DNA of 64,000 nt from Terrimesophilobacter bigeumensis (GTDB taxonomy: Bacteria; Actinomycetota; Actinomycetes; Actinomycetales; Microbacteriaceae): the NCBI RefSeq assembly GCF_039537265.1, contig NZ_BAABAE010000003.1, positions 1,116,001-1,180,000 on the forward strand, given 5' to 3'. A program made the translations under genes and the position numbers. The notes beneath the pieces were generated by a model, which was not told the origin of the DNA, ran no database searches, and saw only the letters and a list, made by a program, of their open reading frames with translations. This document shows, piece by piece, positions 44,552 through 53,489 of this stretch; within the stretch, counting starts at the first letter, position 1; each line of letters starts with the position of its first letter.

Positions 44552-44889
44552 GCGCGGGCCTCAGCATCGAAGCACGAGTGCGCGCCGGTGTGGCAGGCGG
44601 CGGCGACCGGTGCGACCGTGACGAGCAGGACATCCGCATCGCAGTCGAGAGCGGCGGAGAGGACCGTCAGGTGATTGCCGGAGGTGTCGCCCTTGCGCCA
44701 GTACTCCTGCCGGGAGCGCGACCAGAACGTCACGAGACCGCAGCCGAGGGTGCGGCGGAGCGCTTCGGCGTCCATCCAGGCGAACATGAGCACGTCGCGT
44801 GAGCCGTCCTCCTGCACGATCGCCGGCAGCAGGCCGTCTGCACCGAACACCGCCTGGTCCACGATCTCGTCGATCTCGCCCGGATTCAT
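44548..44889 (-). CDS. hisI: Phosphoribosyl-AMP cyclohydrolase
   Basis: Third step of histidine synthesis, opening the adenine ring of phosphoribosyl-AMP. The compact 113-aa form lacks a fused HisE domain. Zinc ligands are seen in LDCDADVLLV (about residue 81) and in ACHTGAHSCF near residues 97-106; FWSRSRQEYWRKGDTSGN near residue 55 is the conserved core. ATGA overlaps on both sides (hisF upstream, trpE downstream). Confidence 0.96.
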   Translation of the reverse strand: MNPGEIDEIVDQAVFGADGLLPAIVQEDGSRDVLMFAWMDAEALRRTLGCGLVTFWSRSRQEYWRKGDTSGNHLTVLSAALDCDADVLLVTVAPVAAACHTGAHSCFDAEARA

Positions 44890-45659
44890 GTCGCCTCCCT
44901 CACAAGGATGCCCTGCGCGGCGAGCTCGCGCTTCACCTCGCCCACCGTCAACTCTCCATTGTGGAACACCGAGGCGGCGAGCACGGCATCCGCCCCCGCG
45001 AGCACCGCAGGGGCGAAATGCTCGAGCGCACCGGCACCCCCTGAGGCGATGACCGGCACGCTGCTGAGTTCGCGCATCGCCGCCACGAGCTCGAGGTCGA
45101 AACCGGACCTCGTTCCGTCGGCGTCGATCGAGTTGACGAGCAGCTCGCCCGCACCGCGCTCGATCGCCTCCCTCGCCCAGTCGAGAGCGTCGAGCCCGGT
45201 CTCGGTGCGGCCGCCGTGCGTCGTCACGACGAAGCGCCCGGCTCCAGAGGCGCCGACGCGCTTGACGTCGAGCGAGAGCACGAGCACCTGCGCCCCGAAC
45301 CGGTCGGCGATCTCGTCGATGAGCGCAGGCCTCGCGATCGCAGCGCTGTTGACCCCCACCTTGTCGGCGCCTGCACCGAGAAGGCGGGCGACATCCTCCG
45401 CGCTGCGGACGCCCCCGCCCACCGTCAGCGGGATGAACACCTGCTCGGCAGTGCGGGTGACGAGCTCATAGGTCGTCTCGCGGCCGGCCACCGTCGCGGT
45501 CACGTCGAGGAACGTGAGTTCGTCCGCGCCCTGCTCGTAGTACCGACGGGCGAGCTCGACCGGGTCGCCCGCGTCGCGCAGATCGAGGAAATTGACGCCC
45601 TTGACCACCCGGCCGTCTGCGACGTCCAGGCACGGGATGACCCTCACCGCGACACCCAT
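44886..45659 (-). CDS. hisF: Imidazole glycerol phosphate synthase subunit HisF
   Basis: Cyclase subunit that with HisH forms imidazole glycerol phosphate and AICAR. The 257-aa half-barrel repeat protein has the catalytic Asp in IPCLDVADGRVVKGVNF (about residue 12), the second Asp in LLVNSIDADGTRSGFD (about residue 131), and VIASGGAGALEHF near residue 174. Only 1 bp separates it from the hisG stop. HisH and HisA are not in this window. Confidence 0.96.
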   Translation of the reverse strand: MGVAVRVIPCLDVADGRVVKGVNFLDLRDAGDPVELARRYYEQGADELTFLDVTATVAGRETTYELVTRTAEQVFIPLTVGGGVRSAEDVARLLGAGADKVGVNSAAIARPALIDEIADRFGAQVLVLSLDVKRVGASGAGRFVVTTHGGRTETGLDALDWAREAIERGAGELLVNSIDADGTRSGFDLELVAAMRELSSVPVIASGGAGALEHFAPAVLAGADAVLAASVFHNGELTVGEVKRELAAQGILVREAT

Positions 45660-45660
45660 G

Positions 45661-46500
45661 TCAGATGCGCGCCGCGTGAATCGAACTGACCAGGATCGCG
45701 CGAGCGCCGAGCTCGTAGAGCTCGTCCATGATCGCGTTCATTCGCACCCGCGGCACCATGACGCGGACCGCGACCCAGTCCGAATCGCGCAGCGGCGAGA
45801 TGGTCGGCGACTCGAGGCCGGGAGTGATGGCCGAGGCGGCCTCGACGAGGCCGGAGGGCAGGTCGTAATCCATGAGCACGTACTGCCGTGCGACGAGCAC
45901 CCCCTGGATGCGTCGTTGGAAGGTCGGGAGCCCGGCGAGCTCGGCGCCAGAACTGATGAGCACTGCGGTCGACTCGAGGATGACCGGACCGAAGACCTCG
46001 AGCCCCTGCTGGCGCAGGGTCGTGCCGGTCGAGACGACGTCGGCGACGGCATCCGCGACGCCCAGGCGCACCGCCGACTCGACCGCGCCGTCGAGCGGGA
46101 CGAGCTCCGCGGCCACGCCCTCGCTCTTCAGGTAGGCGCCGACGAGACCCGGATAGCTCGTCGCGACGCGGACCCCATGCAGGTCGGCGAGGGTCGAGAA
46201 GCGGCCCGCGGGTCCTGCGAACCGGAACGTGGATTCACCGAAGTCGAGACCGACGATCTCGGTGGCGCCGGACCCGGAGTCGAGAAGGAGATCCCGGCCG
46301 GTGATCCCGACATCGAGTGCGCCGGAGCCGACATAGGTGGCGATGTCGCGGGGGCGAAGATAGAAGAACTCGACGTCGTTGGCCGGGTCGAAGACGATGA
46401 GCTCCTTCGGATCGCGGCGGATGACATACCCGGCCTCCGAGAGCATCTGGGTTGCCGTGTCGGCGAGCATTCCCTTGTTGGGGACGGCGATTCTGAGCAT
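45661..46500 (-). CDS. hisG: ATP phosphoribosyltransferase (long form)
   Basis: First committed step of histidine synthesis, joining ATP and PRPP; feedback-inhibited by histidine. At 279 aa it is the long form with a C-terminal regulatory ACT-like domain (about residues 205-279, ending DELYELGARAILVSSIHAARI). The N-terminus LRIAVPNKGMLADTA and the phosphate-binding DVVSTGTTLRQQGL near residue 157 are typical. ATG at 46500 with AGAGAA upstream; a start five codons earlier is possible. A 79-bp gap separates it from hisE. Confidence 0.95.
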   Translation of the reverse strand: MLRIAVPNKGMLADTATQMLSEAGYVIRRDPKELIVFDPANDVEFFYLRPRDIATYVGSGALDVGITGRDLLLDSGSGATEIVGLDFGESTFRFAGPAGRFSTLADLHGVRVATSYPGLVGAYLKSEGVAAELVPLDGAVESAVRLGVADAVADVVSTGTTLRQQGLEVFGPVILESTAVLISSGAELAGLPTFQRRIQGVLVARQYVLMDYDLPSGLVEAASAITPGLESPTISPLRDSDWVAVRVMVPRVRMNAIMDELYELGARAILVSSIHAARI

Positions 46501-46579
46501 GCTGGTTCTCTTCACTCGCCGGCTGGTCGTTCAGCGCGGCGTCGGCGTGGTCGGACGGGAAGTGCGGTCGGGAGCGCGC

Positions 46580-46843
46580 TCAGAGATGTCGGTAGACATC
46601 CGCGGTCGTGAGGCCCTTCGCGAGCATGAGCACCTGCACGTGGTAGAGCAGCTGCGAGAGCTCTTCAGCCGTGCGATCGGCGGTCTCGTGCTCCGCCGCC
46701 ATCCAGGACTCCGCGGCCTCCTCGACGAGCTTCTTGCCGATCGAGTGCACCCCGGCGTCGAGGCGCTCGACCGTGCCCGAGTCGGCGGGCCGGGTCGCGG
46801 CCTTCTCGCTCAACTCGGCGAACAGCTCGTCGAAAGTCTTCAC
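46580..46843 (-). CDS. hisE: Phosphoribosyl-ATP pyrophosphatase
   Basis: Second step of histidine synthesis. The 87-aa all-alpha MazG-like protein starts GTG (MKTFDELFAELSEKA) and has the metal-binding KLVEEAAESWMAAEHE motif (about residues 37-52) and EELSQLLYHVQVLML. The frame is open far upstream, but that stretch overlaps the FKBP gene and has no homology. A TACCCT -10 box lies 7 nt upstream. Confidence 0.93.
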   Translation of the reverse strand: MKTFDELFAELSEKAATRPADSGTVERLDAGVHSIGKKLVEEAAESWMAAEHETADRTAEELSQLLYHVQVLMLAKGLTTADVYRHL

Positions 46844-46850
46844 GCCCTCA

Positions 46851-46856
46851 AGGGTA
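46851..46856 (-). promoter_or_regulatory. Candidate -10 box for hisE
   Basis: TACCCT on the minus strand with a 7-nt spacer to the hisE GTG. A GAGGG in the spacer lies too close to the start for a normal ribosome-binding site, which favours a leaderless reading. The weakest of this group because the box is GC-rich. Confidence 0.3.
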
Positions 46857-46874
46857 CCGGCTGGGCGAGCCCTC

Positions 46875-47249
46875 TTACGAAACGCCCAGCAGGTCGATGA
46901 CGAAGATGAGTGTGCGTCCGGAGAGCGCGTGCCCGCCGCCGGCCGGCCCGTAGGCGAGGTGCGGGGGGATGACGAGCTGGCGACGACCGCCCACACGCAT
47001 GCCGGGGATGCCCTCCTGCCAGCCCGCGATGAGGCTGCGCAACGGGAAGTTGATCGACTCGCCACGGCTCCAGCTCGAATCGAACTCCTCGCCGGTCTCC
47101 AGGTCGACACCGAGGTAGTGGACGTCGACGGTCGACCCGGGGGTCGCCTCGTCTCCCGTGCCGATCTCGACGTCCTCGGTCACGAGCACCTCGGGCGCCT
47201 CGCCCTCGTAGAAGTCGATCTCCGGCTTGGTCCTGTTGAATTCGCTCAT
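46875..47249 (-). CDS. FKBP-type peptidyl-prolyl cis-trans isomerase
   Basis: Protein-folding catalyst of 124 aa. The FKBP fold covers about residues 25-122: STVDVHYLGVDLETGEEFDSS, the core INFPLRSLIAGWQEGIPGMRVGGRRQLVIPPHLAYG, and the end GRTLIFVIDLLGV. No signal peptide, so cytoplasmic. ATG at 47249 after rpe (4 bp gap). Confidence 0.94.
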   Translation of the reverse strand: MSEFNRTKPEIDFYEGEAPEVLVTEDVEIGTGDEATPGSTVDVHYLGVDLETGEEFDSSWSRGESINFPLRSLIAGWQEGIPGMRVGGRRQLVIPPHLAYGPAGGGHALSGRTLIFVIDLLGVS

Positions 47250-47253
47250 CGCA

Positions 47254-47919
47254 CTATCCAAGCAGATGGCGCCCCGCCGCGGCGCGCAGCGCGGCGATGT
47301 TCTCGGTCGGATCCCCGGTGTTGTAGACGCTCGAACCGGCCACGAAGGTGTCGGCTCCCGCCTCGGCGGCGATCGCGATCGTGCGCTCGTCGACGCCGCC
47401 GTCGACCTGCAGCCAGACATCCAGACCGAGCCGCTTCACGACATCCGAGAGCGCCTCGAGCTTGGGCATGACCGCCTCGATGAAGCTCTGCCCGCCGAAG
47501 CCGGGCTCGACCGTCATGACGAGCACCTGATCGAACTCCGGCAGGAGCTCGAGGTACGGTCCGATCGGCGTCCCCGGTTTCACCGCGATCCCGGCGCGCG
47601 CGCCGATCTCACGCAGCTTCCGGGCGAGGCCTACGGCATCCGCCGCCGCCTCGGCGTGGAAGGTCACCGAGAAGGCGCCGAGTTCGGCGTAGCCGGGCGC
47701 CCAGCGGTCGGGGTCGTCGATCATGAGGTGCACGTCGAGCGGGATCGGAGAGACCGCCTGGATGCGCCCAACCATCTGCGGCCCGAAGGTGAGGTTCGGC
47801 ACGAAGTGGTTGTCCATGACGTCGACGTGCACGAGGTCGGCGGTCGCGATGCGCGCGATGTCGTGCTCGAGGTTCACGAAGTCGGCCGAGAGGATGCTGG
47901 GGTTGATGCGGACCGGCAT
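47254..47919 (-). CDS. rpe: Ribulose-phosphate 3-epimerase
   Basis: Interconverts ribulose-5-phosphate and xylulose-5-phosphate. The 221-aa barrel has the metal-site motifs LSADFVNLEHD (residues 10-20), VDVMDNHFVPN (about residue 32), LDVHLMIDDP (about 60), MTVEPGFGGQSF (about 135) and VDGGVDERT (about 170). ATG start 6 nt after TAGGCT, whose TAG is also the rsmB stop codon. It links the pentose-phosphate genes at the far left functionally, though it is 43 kb away. Confidence 0.96.
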   Translation of the reverse strand: MPVRINPSILSADFVNLEHDIARIATADLVHVDVMDNHFVPNLTFGPQMVGRIQAVSPIPLDVHLMIDDPDRWAPGYAELGAFSVTFHAEAAADAVGLARKLREIGARAGIAVKPGTPIGPYLELLPEFDQVLVMTVEPGFGGQSFIEAVMPKLEALSDVVKRLGLDVWLQVDGGVDERTIAIAAEAGADTFVAGSSVYNTGDPTENIAALRAAAGRHLLG

Positions 47920-47925
47920 GCGGCA

Positions 47926-47931
47926 AGCCTA
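47926..47931 (-). promoter_or_regulatory. Candidate -10 box for rpe
   Basis: TAGGCT on the minus strand with a 6-nt spacer to the rpe ATG. The first three bases are the stop codon of rsmB, so the match may be partly chance, and no ribosome-binding site is seen. Confidence 0.4.
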
Positions 47932-49308
47932 GCGGCCGGCCTCCGCGCCGTCGGCTTTCCCCAGCAGCGCGATGAACATCGCATCGGTGCCGTGCCGGTG
48001 CGGCCACAGCTGGACCTGCAGCCCCGGACCGAGATTCAGCGGTTCCCTCACGACGGTGGCGAGGGCGGCCGGGGCATCGACGGCCTCGAGCCCGCAGCGC
48101 TGCACTGCATGCTCGACGATCACCCTCGTCTCGGCCAGGTGTGGAGAGCAGGTCACGTAGGCCAGAAGGCCACCGGGCTTCAGTGCCCTCGCGGCGGACT
48201 CCACGAGCTCGACCTGCAGCCTCGTGAGCTCGGGGACATCCTTCGGCTGCTTGCGCCAGCGGGCCTCCGGCCGCCGCCGCAACGCTCCAAGACCGGTGCA
48301 CGGGGCGTCGAGCAGGATGCGGTCGAACTGCCCGGCGAACCGCTCGCCGAAGTCCCGCCCGTCCTGCACGAGCACCTGCGGCGGGTTCTCGAAGACCGCA
48401 AGGGCGTTGCGCACGAGTTGCGCCCGCGCGGGGATGATCTCGTTGGCCACGAGGGTCGCTCCTGCGCCGTGGGCTTCCGCTGCGAGCAGCGCGGCCTTCC
48501 CGCCGGGACCCGCACACAGATCGAGCCACCGCTCCCCCGGCGTGACCGGCCGCGCCCTGCTGAGGGCGAGCGCCGCGAGTTGCGAGCCTTCGTCCTGGAC
48601 TCTGGCGCGCCCGTCCCGCACCGCGGGCCACCGCGCAGGGTCCCCGCCCTCGCTCGCGGCCGCGAACGGGGAGAATCGGCCGGGAACCGCGCCGGTGAGC
48701 TCGCCGCTCGTTGCGAGCCCCGGCAGCGCTGCGAGGCTCACGCTCGGCGCACGGTTGTCGGCCTCGAGGAGTGCGGCAAGTTCGTCCTCACGGCCCTCGG
48801 CCTCGAGAGCCCGCCGGAATGCTCTGACGATCCAGGCCGGATGTGCGAACTCGGCCGCCAGGCTCTCGTCCTGGCTCTTCGCCTCGCCGATCACCCGGGA
48901 GCGCCACTCCTGGGCGCTCGTACGGGCGATCGTGCGCAGCACGCCGTTGACGAAGCCCGTCGCCGAGCGCGAACCGACCTCTCGGGCGAGCGAGACCGCC
49001 TCGTCGACCGCCGCGTGCTGCGCGACGCGCATCGACAGCAACTGGTGCACCGCGAGCCGGAGCACGTCGAGGATGGGCGCATCCAGTTGCGCGAGCGGTC
49101 GACCGGCGGCCGCCTCGATGACGCTGTCGTAGTAACCGCGACGGCGCAGGGTCCCGTAGGTCAACTCCGTGGCGAGCGCCGCATCGGGCCCGGCGAGTCC
49201 GGCGCGATCCATCGTGACCGGAAGCAGCAGGTTGGCGTAGGCATCCGACTCCGAGACGGCGCGGATGACCTGGTAGGCGACCCTGCGCGCCGGCTGGATG
49301 CCGCTCAT
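47929..49308 (-). CDS. rsmB: 16S rRNA (cytosine-5)-methyltransferase, RsmB/Sun family
   Basis: Methylates a 16S rRNA cytosine (C967 in E. coli). The 459-aa protein has an N-terminal NusB-like helical domain (about residues 5-135) and a C-terminal SAM-dependent domain with motif I WLDLCAGPGGKAALLA (about residue 263), the motif IV Cys in LLDAPCTGLGALRRRPE (about residue 333), and the catalytic Cys of motif VI in AYVTCSPHLAETR (about 385). ATG within an ATGA overlap with fmt. Confidence 0.94.
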   Translation of the reverse strand: MSGIQPARRVAYQVIRAVSESDAYANLLLPVTMDRAGLAGPDAALATELTYGTLRRRGYYDSVIEAAAGRPLAQLDAPILDVLRLAVHQLLSMRVAQHAAVDEAVSLAREVGSRSATGFVNGVLRTIARTSAQEWRSRVIGEAKSQDESLAAEFAHPAWIVRAFRRALEAEGREDELAALLEADNRAPSVSLAALPGLATSGELTGAVPGRFSPFAAASEGGDPARWPAVRDGRARVQDEGSQLAALALSRARPVTPGERWLDLCAGPGGKAALLAAEAHGAGATLVANEIIPARAQLVRNALAVFENPPQVLVQDGRDFGERFAGQFDRILLDAPCTGLGALRRRPEARWRKQPKDVPELTRLQVELVESAARALKPGGLLAYVTCSPHLAETRVIVEHAVQRCGLEAVDAPAALATVVREPLNLGPGLQVQLWPHRHGTDAMFIALLGKADGAEAGR

Positions 49309-50231
49309 CCGGCGACCCTCCCGGCAGCCCCTTCGGGCGCGCTCGGCAGCCCACGCCACCAGTCGGCAACGCGCATGGGCTTCTTTCCGGCCGGCTGGAC
49401 CGTGACGAGCTCCATCGGGTCGGTGGCCGTTCCGACGAACACGGCTCCGTCGAAGCGGAAGACTCCGGGCGCGAGCGTCGGCCGGTCACGGGCGATCACC
49501 GCATCGAGGATCTTGAGCCGATGCCCATCCACCATCGTGAACGCCCCCGGCTCCGGGGTCGCACCCCGGATGCGGTCGTGTACGGCATCCGCCATCAGGT
49601 TCCAGTCGATACGGCCGTCCTCCACGCCGAGCTTCGGCGCGAGCGTCACCTCGCCGACCTGCTCCTCCGCGCGGGCACTGCCGTCGGCGATCGCGTCGAC
49701 GACCCGCACGAGTAACCCTGCGCCGGCATCGGCGAGGGACTCGAGCAGGTGCCCGGCGGTCTCGTTCCGGCCGATCGACTGGGTGAACCGCCCGTAGACG
49801 GGCCCCGCATCGAGCTCCTCGACGAGCTGGAACACGCTCGCCCCCGTGACGTCGTCCCCGGCCATGATCGCCCTCTGGACGGGCGCTGCGCCCCGCCAGC
49901 GCGGAAGCAACGAGAAGTGCAGGTTGATCCAGCCGTGCCTCGGCGCCGAGAGCAGGGGTTCGCGCACGAGACCCCCGTAGGCAACGATGACCCCGAGCTC
50001 GGCGTCGAGGGAGGTCAGTTCCTCGGTGACCGGGGCGAGCCGGTTCGCCTTGATCACCGGCAGCCCGAGGCCGACGGCGACCTCGGCGACCGGTGTGGGG
50101 GTCAGCAGGCGCTTGCGGCCGAACGGAGAGTCCTCCCGCGTGAGCACCGCGGTCACCTCGTGCCCGCTCGCCACGAGTGCCCGCAGGCTCGGCACCGCGG
50201 CAGCGGGGCTGCCGGCGAAGACTATGCGCAC
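49305..50231 (-). CDS. fmt: Methionyl-tRNA formyltransferase
   Basis: Formylates initiator Met-tRNA. The 308-aa protein starts GTG (MRIVFAGSPAAAVPSLRAL) with GGGAG 8 nt upstream. The formyl-transfer motif HGWINLHFSLLPRWRGAAPVQ (about residue 106) includes the SLLPxxRG signature, with TGASVFQLVEELDAGPVY near residue 133, and a C-terminal OB-like domain (about 205-308). Follows priA by 25 bp and overlaps rsmB. Confidence 0.96.
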   Translation of the reverse strand: MRIVFAGSPAAAVPSLRALVASGHEVTAVLTREDSPFGRKRLLTPTPVAEVAVGLGLPVIKANRLAPVTEELTSLDAELGVIVAYGGLVREPLLSAPRHGWINLHFSLLPRWRGAAPVQRAIMAGDDVTGASVFQLVEELDAGPVYGRFTQSIGRNETAGHLLESLADAGAGLLVRVVDAIADGSARAEEQVGEVTLAPKLGVEDGRIDWNLMADAVHDRIRGATPEPGAFTMVDGHRLKILDAVIARDRPTLAPGVFRFDGAVFVGTATDPMELVTVQPAGKKPMRVADWWRGLPSAPEGAAGRVAG

Positions 50232-50256
50232 TCGTCTGCTCCCTGCACCTGTTCGA

Positions 50257-52248
50257 TCAGGCCTGCTCGAACGGTTCGAGATCGTCGAACCGGACTCTCA
50301 GTGTAGGCAACGACGGTCGGCCGCCTCCCGCCGGGACGCGCATTCGGCGGGTCGTGGCGTTCCGGATGATCTCAGCGCGCAGGGCGGTCGCCACCGAGGC
50401 TCCCTGCGCGTAGTCGAGGCGGACGATCGCGCGCAGCCCCTCGCCGCCCTGCTGGTTGGAACCGAGCTCGACCGGCCCGAGCACATCCACACCGGTGATC
50501 GCATCGACCGCCGCGGTGGCCCTCGCCACCGAGGCCGGGTCGCCCGTCACGGTCGCCACACGCACGGCAGGCGGGAACCGCAACCGCCGGCGGTCGGAGA
50601 GTTCTGAGCGCGCGTAGTCCGCGAGCTGCCACGTCGCCAGGGCCCCCGCGAGGGCACCGCCGACCCCGACGAGCACGCTCGGAGCTCCAACCGCCGCGAG
50701 GGCGATCGCGTTCGCCCACCAGCGCAGGCAGTCCTCGCCGACACGGAGGCTCTCGCGGGCGAGCATCCGTTCGCCATCCAGCAGCAGGACGGCCCGGTAG
50801 CCTCCCGCGGCGATCGGCTCCGCCCCGCGCGTCGCGATGACGAGGGCCGGTTTCGCGCTGACCTCGAGAACGGACCGCTCACCGTCGGCGATGATCACCG
50901 GTACACCGGGGAAAGCCCTCCCGAGGTCCTCGGCGGTCCTCGTCGCCCCCTGCCCCTGCAGGCGGTAGCCGCGGCCGGAGCAGTGCGCACAGCGCCAGTC
51001 GGTGGCGATCGCGCCGCACCACGCGCAGGATGGCGATGAGCGTGCGGTCCGCAGGCCGAGCGGTCCCGAGCACCGGGCGCACCGGGCGACCTGACGGCAG
51101 GTCTCGCACACGAGCTGCGGTGCATACCCCGGCCTCGCGACCTGGACGAGCACCGGTCCGTGTTCGAGCGCGCCCCTGGCCTCCCGCCACGCGCTCGACG
51201 GGATCCGGGCCTGGGCTGCGAGCCGGTCCTCCGCACTCTGCTGCGCGGTGGGGATGACCTTCGGCAGGTAGCCCCTCGCCGGTGCGAGGGCTCCCACCCA
51301 GCCGACCTGCACGAGCCGTTCCACCTCGACGGTCCGAGCATGCCCGAGGAAGACCAGAGCACTGCCCTCGAGTTCCTGCCGCAGCAGCGCGACATCACGG
51401 CTGTGGGCGTAGGGGCTGAGCGGCTCGCTGTGCAGAGGATCCCCATCGTCCCACAGGGCGATGAGCGCGAGCCTGTCCGCCGGGGCGTAGACGGCGGAAC
51501 GGTTGCCGACGATGACCCGGGGCACCCCGTCGAGGCACTGCAGGTGCGCACGGTACCGGTCGGCGTTCGACTGTCGCGCGTCGATGCGCACGATGCGGTC
51601 GGCGGGCAGGATCGCCTCGAGAGCGGTCACGAGCTGGTCGAGATCCCGGTAGTCGGGCACGGCGAGGATGACCGAGCCGGCCTGGAGCGCACGCGAGGCG
51701 AACGCGGCGAGCGTCACAGCCCAGTGGCCGACCCAGCGGCGGGAGGGCGGCGCTCCGGCCTCGACGACCTGCGGGACGGCATCGACCGCGAGCCGCTCCG
51801 CCCCGCCGATCGCCTCGTCGATCCTCGCGATGCCGTAGTCCGCGACGGCCACGGGTTCGAATGGCGACGGCTCGGCCCGATCGGCGGCGAACCACGCCTT
51901 CTCGACGCGCACCTGCCGCTTCGGAACCGCCAGCCGGAGGATGTCGCTCGCGGTCCCCGCCGCACGATCGGCCACCCGGCGCGCGAGCGCGTACACCTGC
52001 GGGGTGAGCACGGGAACCGGCGACACGATCGCTTCGAGCTCGCTCAGCACGCCCTGATAGTCGACGGAGTCGACGAGTTCGATGAGGTAGCCGTCGGCGA
52101 TGCGCCCGGCCGAGCGCAGTGGAACGCGCACGCGGACGCCGGGAACGGCATCCTCCAGCATCGCCTCCGGCACCCGGTAGTCGAACAGCCGGTCGAGCTG
52201 AGGCAGCGGAGAGTCGATCAGCACCCGCGCGATGGATGCCGCCGGCAT
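50257..52248 (-). CDS. priA: Primosomal protein N' (PriA), helicase motifs lost
   Basis: Replication-restart protein family. The 663-aa protein keeps the N-terminal DNA-binding region (VLIDSPLPQLDRLFDYRVPE), two zinc-binding cysteine clusters with eight Cys (CETCRQVARCARC near residue 380; CAWCGAIATDWRCAHC near 408), and the C-terminal domain. The Walker A GxGKT is missing: the equivalent region reads VGHWAVTLAAFASRAL near residue 171. DEEH is replaced by LWDDGDPLHSE near residue 268. Helicase activity is therefore unlikely, as noted for actinobacterial PriA in general. Confidence 0.92.
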   Translation of the reverse strand: MPAASIARVLIDSPLPQLDRLFDYRVPEAMLEDAVPGVRVRVPLRSAGRIADGYLIELVDSVDYQGVLSELEAIVSPVPVLTPQVYALARRVADRAAGTASDILRLAVPKRQVRVEKAWFAADRAEPSPFEPVAVADYGIARIDEAIGGAERLAVDAVPQVVEAGAPPSRRWVGHWAVTLAAFASRALQAGSVILAVPDYRDLDQLVTALEAILPADRIVRIDARQSNADRYRAHLQCLDGVPRVIVGNRSAVYAPADRLALIALWDDGDPLHSEPLSPYAHSRDVALLRQELEGSALVFLGHARTVEVERLVQVGWVGALAPARGYLPKVIPTAQQSAEDRLAAQARIPSSAWREARGALEHGPVLVQVARPGYAPQLVCETCRQVARCARCSGPLGLRTARSSPSCAWCGAIATDWRCAHCSGRGYRLQGQGATRTAEDLGRAFPGVPVIIADGERSVLEVSAKPALVIATRGAEPIAAGGYRAVLLLDGERMLARESLRVGEDCLRWWANAIALAAVGAPSVLVGVGGALAGALATWQLADYARSELSDRRRLRFPPAVRVATVTGDPASVARATAAVDAITGVDVLGPVELGSNQQGGEGLRAIVRLDYAQGASVATALRAEIIRNATTRRMRVPAGGGRPSLPTLRVRFDDLEPFEQA

Positions 52249-52250
52249 GG

Positions 52251-53447
52251 CTACAACCCGACCGCGCTGCGGAGTTCGTCGACCCGGTCGAGCCTCTCCC
52301 AGGTGAAGTCGGGGAGCTCGCGGCCGAAGTGGCCGTAGGTGGCCGTCTGCCGGTAGATCGGCCGCAACAGTTCGAGATCGCGGATGATCGCCGCCGGCCG
52401 CAGGTCGAACACCTCGCGGATGGCCGAGTTGATCTTCGCCTCGTCGACCCTGGCCGTTCCGAAGGTCTCCACATACAGCCCGACCGGGGCGGCCTTGCCG
52501 ATGGCGTAGGCGACCTGCACCTCGAGCCGGTCCGCGAGCCCCGCCGCGACCGCGTTCTTGGCCACCCAGCGCATGGCGTACGCGGCAGAGCGGTCGACCT
52601 TCGACGGGTCCTTGCCGCTGAATGCGCCGCCCCCGTGCCGGCTCGCTCCCCCGTACGTGTCGACGATGATCTTGCGACCGGTGAGTCCGGCATCCGACTG
52701 CGGTCCTCCGGTCTCGAACCGTCCGGTCGGATTGATGAGGATGCGAACCCCGGTGCTGTCGAGTTCGGTGGAGGCGAGAACAGGACGGATCACGAGCTCC
52801 TCGACCTCGGCGAACAACTGCGTGTTCTGCACCTGCGGTGAGTGCTGGGTCGAGAGCACGACGGTGTCGACGGTGCGCGGAACCTCGCCTTCGTAGCCGA
52901 TCGTGACCTGGGTCTTGCCGTCCGGGCGGAGGTAGTCGAGCTCGCCGGTCTTGCGAACCTCGGCGAGCCGCTCCGCCATCCGGTGCGCGAGCCAGATCGG
53001 AACGGGCATGTACTGGGGCGTCTCGGTCGTCGCGTAGCCGAACATGATCCCCTGGTCGCCCGCGCCCTGGCGGTCGAGCGGGTCGTCATCGGTCCCGTCA
53101 CGTGCCTCCAGTGCCACGTCGACACCCTGCGCGATGTCCGGCGACTGGTTGCCGATCGACACGGCGACGCCGCAGGATGCGCCGTCGAACCCGACCGCCG
53201 AGGAGGTATAGCCGATGCCGCTCACGATGTCGCGCACGAGCTGCGGGATCTCCACGTAGCCCGAGCAGGTGACCTCACCCGCGATGTGCACGAGCCCCGT
53301 CGTCACCATCGTCTCGACGGCGACACGGCTGCTGCGGTCGACGGTCAGAAGCGCATCGAGGATCCCGTCGGACACCTGGTCGCACACCTTGTCGGGGTGC
53401 CCTTCGGTGACCGACTCGCTCGTGAACAGGCGGAAAGCAGTACCCAC
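52251..53447 (-). CDS. metK: S-adenosylmethionine synthase
   Basis: Makes S-adenosylmethionine from methionine and ATP. The 398-aa protein has the N-terminal FTSESVTEGHPDKVCDQVSD (residues 8-27), the signature GAGDQGIMFGYAT near residue 130, and the P-loop-like GGGAFSGKDPSKVDRSAAY near residue 272. GTG start at 53447; only a weak AGG precedes it. Only 42 bp separate it from coaBC, too short for a SAM riboswitch. Confidence 0.97.
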   Translation of the reverse strand: MGTAFRLFTSESVTEGHPDKVCDQVSDGILDALLTVDRSSRVAVETMVTTGLVHIAGEVTCSGYVEIPQLVRDIVSGIGYTSSAVGFDGASCGVAVSIGNQSPDIAQGVDVALEARDGTDDDPLDRQGAGDQGIMFGYATTETPQYMPVPIWLAHRMAERLAEVRKTGELDYLRPDGKTQVTIGYEGEVPRTVDTVVLSTQHSPQVQNTQLFAEVEELVIRPVLASTELDSTGVRILINPTGRFETGGPQSDAGLTGRKIIVDTYGGASRHGGGAFSGKDPSKVDRSAAYAMRWVAKNAVAAGLADRLEVQVAYAIGKAAPVGLYVETFGTARVDEAKINSAIREVFDLRPAAIIRDLELLRPIYRQTATYGHFGRELPDFTWERLDRVDELRSAVGL

Positions 53448-53489
53448 AGTGTGCCTAACGGGTCGAGGACCGGATGAACTGGTCGAGAG

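Noticed and set aside
44548..44560. A trp leader peptide and attenuator before trpE
   Set aside because: trpE overlaps hisI by 4 nt, leaving no room for a leader peptide or alternative hairpins.
53448..53489. A SAM riboswitch ahead of metK
   Set aside because: Only 42 bp lie between coaBC and metK, too short for known SAM riboswitch classes, and no fitting stems were seen.
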